A stretch of DNA of 21,485 bases from Deltaproteobacteria bacterium (GTDB lineage: Bacteria > Desulfobacterota > DSM-4660 > Desulfatiglandales > Desulfatiglandaceae), in assembly GCA_029932035.1 (NCBI GenBank), contig JAOZQV010000009.1, forward strand, positions 1-21,485, read 5' to 3'. The notes beneath the pieces are model-generated. The model made no database searches and was not told the origin of the DNA. It saw nothing but the letters and a program-made list of their open reading frames with translations. This document shows positions 15,978 to 21,485 of the stretch, in pieces (position 1 is the first letter of the stretch; each line of letters opens with the position of its first letter). The position numbers were made by a program, and so were the translations under genes.

Positions 15978-16988
15978 TTAACCTGGATCGCCTGGATTTC
16001 GAGTGATTTGTTCAGCAGCCAGACTAAAGGCCCGACGGGTCTCTACCTCCAAACAGGCTCTGAGATATGCAGCAGAATATCCATGGTGCGGAAATGGGTG
16101 AGTCTCAGAGACTACCAGTTGGGCAACCTCCTGGAACAGGTTCTTTGAAAGCCTTTGCCCGGCCATGGCATTTTCACCCTTTCCCGCCCGTATGGGGCCG
16201 GCCCCGACAGATCCCACGGTAATACGAGCCGCACGGCAAAGCACACCGTCATTCTCCATATCCAGAACCACGGCTACACTAAGAGCAGCGTACTCCATCC
16301 CGCCTCGCAAGGTGAATTTCATGAAGGCAGTTCCGCGCAAGGAAAGGGGACAGGGAATGATGATCTCCGTTAAGACCTCACCGTCGGAAATAGTAAGAGG
16401 TTTGAGCGGATCACCCGTGTAAAGGTTTTCCAATGGTAGCTGACGTCTTTCTTTAGGGGCCAAAATAGTGGCTGATGCCCCCAAAGAAATCAACGCGGGA
16501 GCTGTATCCGAAGAAAATACGGCCCAGCATTTTTTACCCTTTGGGATTAGATAGCATTGATCTCCGTTCCTCTTGAAACAGGGCTCAACAAACTGAAAAG
16601 TATGGGTTTGATTGTAATAGGGACAGCGATTCTCCTGGCAAAGATTCCCACCTAAAGTTCCCATGTGACGGATCTGGTTTGAAGCCACACTTAAAGCGGC
16701 TTCTGACAGCAAAGGAGTCTTCTCTAAGACCGTTTGTGAACGAGCCAAATCTGCTAAGGTCATCAGGGCGTCAACATGCAAATCTCCATTTGGATCCACA
16801 GTGGGAGGCGTGGCGGGCAGTCCTTTTAGGCTGATGAGCACGTCAGGACGGGTCAAACCATATTTCATCCGTGGATAAAGATCCGTGCCACCTGAAACCA
16901 ACCGGGCCCGAGAGCCATGCTCCTGCAAAAGACGAGAGGCCTCCTCTCGCGATGAGGGCTGCACATGTTCAAATTTGGGTAGCCTCAT
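15978..16988 (-). CDS. hcrB-like: FAD subunit with extra 4Fe-4S loop, 4-hydroxybenzoyl-CoA reductase type
   Basis: The start is ATG 16988, seven bases after GAGGT. A TTG six bases earlier would sit too close to that site. The 336-residue protein has the family's FAD motifs VSGGTDLYP (31-39) and MGTLGGNL (109-116). Between the FAD halves is an insert of about 40 residues with Cys117, 122, 137, 145 and 154. Four of these (122/137/145/154) match, within one residue, the cysteines that hold the additional [4Fe-4S] cluster in Thauera HcrB. That cluster is peculiar to 4-hydroxybenzoyl-CoA reductases, where it takes in low-potential electrons from ferredoxin. This is the best evidence that the complex works reductively on a hydroxyaryl-CoA. 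Confidence 0.92.
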   Translation of the reverse strand: MRLPKFEHVQPSSREEASRLLQEHGSRARLVSGGTDLYPRMKYGLTRPDVLISLKGLPATPPTVDPNGDLHVDALMTLADLARSQTVLEKTPLLSEAALSVASNQIRHMGTLGGNLCQENRCPYYNQTHTFQFVEPCFKRNGDQCYLIPKGKKCWAVFSSDTAPALISLGASATILAPKERRQLPLENLYTGDPLKPLTISDGEVLTEIIIPCPLSLRGTAFMKFTLRGGMEYAALSVAVVLDMENDGVLCRAARITVGSVGAGPIRAGKGENAMAGQRLSKNLFQEVAQLVVSETHPFPHHGYSAAYLRACLEVETRRAFSLAAEQITRNPGDPG

Positions 16989-17058
16989 AATCAATACCTC
17001 AATTCAATAAAAGAACCATTTTACTTTTGAAAGAGCCCCTACAGGTTAAAACAAAAGG

Positions 17059-18267
17059 CTACACTTTGATAAGACAGGCATCGGCCTGGGCCAATCCGCC
17101 ACAGATCGCTCCAAGGGCATAGCCTCCGCCCCGGCGTCGCAGCTCATACATCAGGTTCATAATAAGACGAGCCCCGCTCGCCGTATTTGGATGACCGATA
17201 GAAATGGCGGACCCATTGATGTTGGTCTTTTCACGCAGCGCCTTTGCCTTTTCTTTGTCCTTGTCAGCCATCAAAAGCGTGCTCACCAGGGGGACAGCGG
17301 CAAATGCCTCATTTATTTCCATAAAATTGATGTCATCGAGACTCAGGCCACCGCGTTCAACTGCTTTCATGGCGGCGTATGCCGGCCCTTCGGGCATGAG
17401 GTGCGGGCTGATGGCGATAGAAGACATGGCCACAATTTCGGCCAAAGGCTCCAGACCCAGTTTATCGGCCTTAGACCTTGTCATAAACAAAATCGCAGTG
17501 GCACCATCGTTCAATCCGGGGGCATTTCCCGCAGTGACTCCTTTGCAGCCGTATATACCGGGAAGCCCGGCAAGCCTTTCCATGCTCGCGTCTTTCCGGT
17601 ACTGCTCATCTATATCAAGGATAACGGGTTCACCCCTTTTCTGGGGGATCTCCAAAGTCATCATTTCTTCTTTAAACCTGCCAGCTTCCCAGGCCTGACC
17701 ATAATTCTGATGACTCCTCAACGCCCATTCATCCTGCTCTTCCCTTGAGACGCCGTATTCAGTAGCCACGTCATCGGTATCAACCGAGACCGGATTAAAG
17801 TCCTTATAACCAAGGGCAAAAAGAGGGTCTTCCATTTTCACGTCCCCTATCCGAAATCCTTTCCACCGAAGCCCCCTGACAATCAACGGCTCCTGGCTGA
17901 AGGAGGTGGCTCCGCCCCCGATGGCAGTCTGAATCTCCCCTGCGACCATGGCGCGACAGCCGTAATGGACCGCCGACATGGCTGACACGCAGGCCTTATC
18001 AATGGAAACCGACGGGGTCTCAGGGGGAAGTCCGGCCTTGAGCAAGGTCTGGCGCGCAGCCACTGAGGTGTACACATCTTTACACACAGAGGTATCTCCA
18101 ACGCCCCAATAAACTTCATCTACCTGGTCTCCGGGCACATGGACCCTTTCCAGGACCTCTTTCATGGGCAACGCGCCAAGATCAAAGTAATCATACTCCT
18201 TCAAGGACCCACAGTAACGTCCAAACGGTGTCCTGACAGCACTCACTATGACGATGTCTTTATACAT
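17059..18267 (-). CDS. Thiolase (acetyl-CoA C-acetyltransferase family)
   Basis: The 402-residue thiolase has nucleophile Cys93 (KACVSAM), NEAFA, His359 in GHPNTASG and Cys389 in CGG. It would catalyse CoA-dependent cleavage of a 3-ketoacyl-CoA. ATG 18267 follows AAAGGGGG. It lies 14 bp after the acyl-CoA dehydrogenase gene and 70 bp before the molybdenum enzyme genes, the largest gap inside the operon. I see no promoter or terminator in that gap. It differs clearly from the second thiolase around the active site (ACVSAM against TCTSAM and GHPNTASG against GHPVGCSG), so the two are probably not recent duplicates. Confidence 0.9.
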   Translation of the reverse strand: MYKDIVIVSAVRTPFGRYCGSLKEYDYFDLGALPMKEVLERVHVPGDQVDEVYWGVGDTSVCKDVYTSVAARQTLLKAGLPPETPSVSIDKACVSAMSAVHYGCRAMVAGEIQTAIGGGATSFSQEPLIVRGLRWKGFRIGDVKMEDPLFALGYKDFNPVSVDTDDVATEYGVSREEQDEWALRSHQNYGQAWEAGRFKEEMMTLEIPQKRGEPVILDIDEQYRKDASMERLAGLPGIYGCKGVTAGNAPGLNDGATAILFMTRSKADKLGLEPLAEIVAMSSIAISPHLMPEGPAYAAMKAVERGGLSLDDINFMEINEAFAAVPLVSTLLMADKDKEKAKALREKTNINGSAISIGHPNTASGARLIMNLMYELRRRGGGYALGAICGGLAQADACLIKV

Positions 18268-18281
18268 TTCATTCCCCCTTT

Positions 18282-19427
18282 TTACCTTAATATCTGGTTC
18301 GCGATGATAATACGCTGAACCTGATTCGTTCCCTCATAAATCTGGGTAATTTTCGCATCCCGCATCATCCGTTCAACCGGGTATTCTCTTGAATAGCCGT
18401 AGCCGCCAAAAAGCTGGACCGCGTCGGTCGTGACCTGCATCGCTGTATCCGATGCAAACCACTTGGCCATGGAAGCCAGTCGGGGAATATCCTTCGAAGT
18501 AGGATCATTATCAATGGTTGCACAGGTCCTGTAAATCATGGTCCGGGCCATTTCAATCTTCATGGCCATTTCTGCAATCATCCACTGGATGCCCTGAAAC
18601 CCTGCAATCGGTTTTCCGAACTGTATTCTATCCTTACAGTAGTTGACAACCGCATCCATGGCGCCCTGCGCTATCCCCAGGGCTTGGGCTCCCACTGCAG
18701 GCCGGGTGTAATTGAAGGTCTTCATTAGGATTTTGAAACCGTCACCCGGCTTCCCAATGACATTTTCTTTCGGGACAAAGCAGTCTTCAAAAATCAGTTC
18801 CCTTGTATCAGAACCCCGAATGCCCAGCTTCTTCTCTTCTTTGCCCACAGAGAAGCCCGGAGTGTCCTTCGTAACCACAAGCATACTGATACCTTTGTGT
18901 GCCTTGGCCTTATCCGTATAGGCCAACACCGTAATAATGTCTGACACACCACCGTCCGTGATGAATATTTTCGTCCCATTGATGACGTACCCGTTATCTT
19001 TCGGTGTGGCCACGGTCCTGATGCCTGTCACATCCGAGCCGGCCCCCGGCTCTGTAATGGCGCAGGCGCCCAGCACCGAACCTTCGGCCATCTGCCTCAG
19101 CCATTTCATTTTTTGTTCATGGGTTCCTCCGAGAAGAAAAGGATCTGTTGCCAAAGCCTGGGTAGTGAGGATAACTGAGGTTGAAGCGCACACCCGCGCC
19201 ACTTCCTCAACGACAATGGCGAGGCTGAGCATGCCTGCCCCTGCCCCTCCGTATTCTTCAGGTATCTGAATGCCAAGGAGACCGTTTTCTTCTAATGTCT
19301 TTTTGTTTTCCCAGGGAAATTCTTCTTTTTCGTCAATTTCCGCGGCCCTTGGGGCGAATTCATTCACACTGATTTTCCTGACCATATCCTGGAGCATTTG
19401 CTGCTCTTCTGATAAATGAAAGTCCAT
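18282..19427 (-). CDS. Acyl-CoA dehydrogenase (short/medium-chain or cyclic acyl-CoA)
   Basis: The start is ATG 19427, preceded by AAGGGA. A GTG 48 bp upstream would add 16 residues without a ribosome site or family support. The 381-residue flavoprotein has the FAD/substrate segment AITEPGAGSD, the C-terminal GGYGYSREYPVERMMRDAK and the catalytic base Glu365 in YEGTNQ, the position used by butyryl-CoA-type dehydrogenases. It would introduce a C2-C3 double bond and reduce ETF. It is the first gene after the sigma-54 promoter. The membrane oxidoreductase controlled by the twin promoter is the plausible acceptor of its electrons through ETF. Saturated alicyclic acyl-CoA is a possible substrate, but this is not shown by sequence. 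Confidence 0.92.
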   Translation of the reverse strand: MDFHLSEEQQMLQDMVRKISVNEFAPRAAEIDEKEEFPWENKKTLEENGLLGIQIPEEYGGAGAGMLSLAIVVEEVARVCASTSVILTTQALATDPFLLGGTHEQKMKWLRQMAEGSVLGACAITEPGAGSDVTGIRTVATPKDNGYVINGTKIFITDGGVSDIITVLAYTDKAKAHKGISMLVVTKDTPGFSVGKEEKKLGIRGSDTRELIFEDCFVPKENVIGKPGDGFKILMKTFNYTRPAVGAQALGIAQGAMDAVVNYCKDRIQFGKPIAGFQGIQWMIAEMAMKIEMARTMIYRTCATIDNDPTSKDIPRLASMAKWFASDTAMQVTTDAVQLFGGYGYSREYPVERMMRDAKITQIYEGTNQVQRIIIANQILR

Positions 19428-19530
19428 TATTTTTCCCTTGTTTCTTGAAGGCCAAAAAAGTGATAACGCAGACACGAACAGATAAGAGGCCTGCTTTCTT
19501 TTATTCGTCTACTTCTTTGGAATGTAGACA

Positions 19531-19550
19531 TAAGCAAGATGTGCGCCAAA
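19531..19550 (-). promoter_or_regulatory. Sigma-54 (-24/-12) promoter of the 16-gene catabolic operon
   Basis: On the minus strand it reads TGGCGC-N5-TTGCT, with GG (19547-19546) and GC (19535-19534) exactly 10 bases apart. The predicted start of transcription is near 19522, about 95 bases before ATG 19427. It lies downstream of a gene for a GAFTGA-containing activator and of three palindromic sites, the expected arrangement for an RpoN-dependent operon. No comparable promoter was seen in the short gaps further down the operon. Confidence 0.85.
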
Positions 19551-19647
19551 GGGGAAGAACGGAATGGAAAACAAATTTTCTCTAATGTTGAAAAGGGGTT
19601 AGGCCAAGAGAGGAAAACAAGATTCTTTCTAATAGACAGCGTATAAG

Positions 19648-19695
19648 TGTTGCATGCAACAGTCATGTCGCACGACAGATCTGTTGCATGCTACA
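19648..19695. promoter_or_regulatory. Three palindromic activator sites (UAS), copy B
   Basis: Inverted repeats are centred at 19654.5, 19671.5 and 19688.5, exactly 17 bp apart: TGTTGCATGCAACA (a perfect 14-bp palindrome), TGTCGCACGACA (perfect 5-bp arms) and TGTTGCATGCTACA (one mismatched pair). The last overlaps the stop codon of the activator gene. They lie about 130-170 bp upstream of the predicted transcription start, the normal range for sigma-54 enhancer sites. The adjacent activator, which has a Fis-type HTH, is the obvious candidate ligand. Confidence 0.8.
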
Positions 19696-21485
19696 CTTTA
19701 TCGGTAGGCTTGGAGAAGCCGTATTTGTGGATTTTTCTATAAAGAGTGCTCCGGTCTATTCCCAGGATGCGTGCAGCCTTTGCCTTATTCCAATCTGTCT
19801 TGTCCAAGACTGTGCGGATCTTTTTCGGTCCCTCCACAGATCTCTTTTCGCGGATCCGCTTCTTAGTGCCGAAATACTCTTTTATCTCTGCCGGTATATG
19901 CTCAAGGGAGATGATCGGGCCATGGCAGATAACAAATGCGTGTTCTATGCTGTGTCCCAACTCTCTGACATTTCCCGGCCAGCGATAGTTCATGAATAGC
20001 TTGAGGACATCATCGGATAGACCGTGGATGTTTTTTTGGAAGCTTTTATTAAAGGCATCGCAGAAATGCTCGACAAGCAATGGGATATCCTCAAGCCTCT
20101 TACGGAGGGGCGGCAGCTTTACCTCCACAACCTTCAGGCGATAATAAAGGTCCTCCCGGAACTCCCCCAGCCTTACCTTTTCTTTCAAGTCCCGGTTCGT
20201 ACATGCAATAACACGTGCATCCACCTTTATGGGAATAGACTCTCCCACCCTCTCAAATTCCCTTTCTTCAAGTACCCTCAGGAGTTTGAGCTGTATTCTT
20301 GGAGATATATCTCCAATTTCGTCTAACAGAATCGTGCCTCCTTGCGCACTCTGGAAGCGGCCCTGAGAGTCTTTTATGGCGCCCGTAAAAGCGCCTTTTA
20401 CATGGCCGAAAAGTTCGCTTTCAAGCAGGTTTTCGGATAGAACAGAACAATTCACCGTTACCAGTGGGTTTAAAGCGCGGCTTCCACTATAATGAAGGGC
20501 CTTTGCTGCCAGTGACTTTCCAGTACCGCTCTCGCCTGTGATCAAAACGGTGGTTTCCAGATCGGCCAGATTATTTAAAAGCCCGTAGACCTCCTGCATC
20601 TTGCTGCTCTTCCCGATAAGATTTTGAAACTGGTGCCTCTCTTTCAATTCCCGTTCAAGGTTACTAAGCCTGGTTATGTCCCTTATGACAACGACTGATC
20701 CCATAAATTTGCCATCTCGATTCAATAGTGGGGAGCTTGTGATAATTACTCTCTGTTGAGGCCGATGACTGTGATTGCATTCTATCTCGTATTCTGTAAT
20801 CGTAGTTTTGTTTTTCAAGGCCTCTCTAATGACTTCGTGGCAGTTCTTGTTACATTGGGTCGAACATTCAGTAAATACCTTGCCTGTAATTTTTTCGGGA
20901 GCTAAGCCACAGATATTTTCTGAGGCCGTATTTGCTTCAACCACCACCATCTCAGTATCAACCGTAATGATAGCGTCTCTTACGCTTCTGAAAATGGCCT
21001 GCAACCGGCCGCGCTGTCTTTCAAGTTCTTCTTCAGTCCGTTTTCGGTCTGTGATGTCACGGACAACACTACGGAACCCGGTCCGATGGCCTCGGGAATT
21101 CTTCACTAAAGATATGGAATTCTCTATAATTCTCCTATCCCCGGTTTTCCTTATTATCTCATAATTAAATCCCTTGTTAGGTACTCCTGTGCGGTAGGCT
21201 TCGTTGTAAGCAGCAAAAACGACCTTTGCCATGGCCTCGTCCATATATCCTCGGTAATTCAAGCCAATAAGTTCCTCTTTAGGATACCCTGTTATCCTGC
21301 AAAACGACTCATTACAGAATACTGTGGTTCCTCTGAGGTCAACTTCAAGATAACCCTCTTCGATGACCTCAATGATACTTTGATGCCTTTCCTCAGACTG
21401 TCTTAAGCTTAAGGCTTCTTTAGCGTTTCCATGTTTGTAAGATTCCGGCGGCAACAAATTCAAGGTTTGCTTAAATTCGATAGAT
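19691..21485 (-). CDS. Sigma-54-dependent activator, PAS-PAS-AAA+-HTH, 5' end outside the window
   Basis: The frame is open to the right edge. A TTG at 21463 is possible as start, but in-frame codons continue upstream without a stop and without a good ribosome site, so the gene probably begins outside. Numbering from that TTG (590 residues): PAS 1 about 25-140, PAS 2 about 150-265, AAA+ about 280-520 with Walker A GESGTGKS (310-317), GAFTGA (357-362) and Walker B ILLDEIGD (378-385), and a Fis-type HTH at 558-581. The GAFTGA loop contacts sigma-54, so it should activate the promoters at 19531-19550 and 1799-1818. PAS 2 has Cys200, Cys204 and Cys208 spaced CxxxCxxxC, a possible metal or redox site. 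No receiver domain is seen in the visible part. The effector may be an aromatic compound or CoA ester. Confidence 0.95.
   Translation of the reverse strand, partial: SIEFKQTLNLLPPESYKHGNAKEALSLRQSEERHQSIIEVIEEGYLEVDLRGTTVFCNESFCRITGYPKEELIGLNYRGYMDEAMAKVVFAAYNEAYRTGVPNKGFNYEIIRKTGDRRIIENSISLVKNSRGHRTGFRSVVRDITDRKRTEEELERQRGRLQAIFRSVRDAIITVDTEMVVVEANTASENICGLAPEKITGKVFTECSTQCNKNCHEVIREALKNKTTITEYEIECNHSHRPQQRVIITSSPLLNRDGKFMGSVVVIRDITRLSNLERELKERHQFQNLIGKSSKMQEVYGLLNNLADLETTVLITGESGTGKSLAAKALHYSGSRALNPLVTVNCSVLSENLLESELFGHVKGAFTGAIKDSQGRFQSAQGGTILLDEIGDISPRIQLKLLRVLEEREFERVGESIPIKVDARVIACTNRDLKEKVRLGEFREDLYYRLKVVEVKLPPLRKRLEDIPLLVEHFCDAFNKSFQKNIHGLSDDVLKLFMNYRWPGNVRELGHSIEHAFVICHGPIISLEHIPAEIKEYFGTKKRIREKRSVEGPKKIRTVLDKTDWNKAKAARILGIDRSTLYRKIHKYGFSKPTDKV

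Larger units (their letters stand above)
19506..19716. repeat. Direct repeat copy B (regulator 3' end, operators, promoter)
   Basis: This copy is contiguous with the full activator gene: its last 26 bp are the 3' end of that gene, and the rest is the upstream control region of the catabolic operon. It matches 1774-1985 in direct orientation. Copy B is the likely source, because the activator reading frame is intact here and scarred in copy A. Confidence 0.93.

Noticed and set aside
19428..19475. GTG start 48 bp upstream for the acyl-CoA dehydrogenase
   Set aside because: It adds 16 residues not expected in the family and lacks a ribosome site. ATG 19427 has AAGGGA and begins with the typical DFHLSEEQ.
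20301..20314. Perfect 14-bp palindrome GGAGATATATCTCC in the activator gene, with a 6-bp-armed version at 1981-1994
   Set aside because: It lies within the Walker B/ISP coding region and is explained by the codons. The copy at 1981 is part of the pseudogene scrap. There is no T-run, so it is not a terminator.
1..21485. tRNA, rRNA, CRISPR array, transposase or phage genes
   Set aside because: None was seen on either strand. The only long repeat is the regulator-promoter cassette, which has no terminal inverted repeats or transposase.

Overview
The window looks like part of a chromosome of a strictly anaerobic, aromatic-degrading member of the Desulfobacterota (former Deltaproteobacteria, sulfate-reducing or syntrophic). 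This is inferred from gene content: a 4-hydroxybenzoyl-CoA reductase-type molybdenum enzyme, a BamB/BamC-like tungsten class II aryl-CoA reductase pair, several CoA-thioester beta-oxidation enzymes, a sigma-54 activator, and a membrane Fe-S oxidoreductase of the type proposed to pass electrons from ETF to menaquinone. All genes lie on the minus strand, so transcription runs from high to low coordinates.

Layout in transcription order. (1) 21485-19691: C-terminal 597 codons of a PAS-PAS-AAA+-HTH sigma-54 activator, with its 5' end beyond the window. (2) 19690-19428: regulatory gap with three palindromes spaced 17 bp and a sigma-54 (-24/-12) promoter. (3) 19427-2032: a tightly packed set of 16 genes with gaps of 5-70 bp, probably one operon of about 17.5 kb. 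In order: acyl-CoA dehydrogenase, thiolase, three-subunit molybdenum hydroxylase (FAD/4Fe-4S, 2Fe-2S, Mo subunits), crotonase with an altered active site, SCPx-type thiolase plus DUF35 partner, HpaB/4-hydroxybutyryl-CoA dehydratase-family flavoprotein, crotonase, 3-hydroxyacyl-CoA dehydrogenase, SDR, thiolase, SDR, BamB-like protein, BamC-like ferredoxin. (4) 2031-1709: a second copy of the regulatory gap, preceded by a deleted remnant of the activator gene. (5) 1708-1: membrane Fe-S oxidoreductase, running off the left edge.

The genes can be read as one programme. A hydroxylated aryl-CoA could be reductively dehydroxylated by the molybdenum enzyme, dearomatised by the BamBC-like module, and the alicyclic acyl-CoA oxidised by dehydrogenase, hydratases, alcohol dehydrogenases and thiolases. 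Electrons from acyl-CoA oxidation would go through ETF and the membrane oxidoreductase to menaquinone. No CoA ligase, no recognisable ring-opening hydrolase (BamA), no BamDEFGHI and no ETF genes are in view, so the substrate is unknown.

The most striking feature is the duplication. A segment of about 212 bp (1774-1985 and 19506-19716, roughly 88% identical by eye) carries the 3' end of the activator gene, the three palindromes and the sigma-54 promoter. At the second site the activator has been reduced to a scrap by a deletion between two 8-bp repeats, while promoter and operators are preserved, including paired base changes that keep one palindrome symmetrical. The membrane oxidoreductase gene thus appears to have been brought under the same regulator as the catabolic operon. 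No tRNA, rRNA, CRISPR array or insertion sequence was seen.
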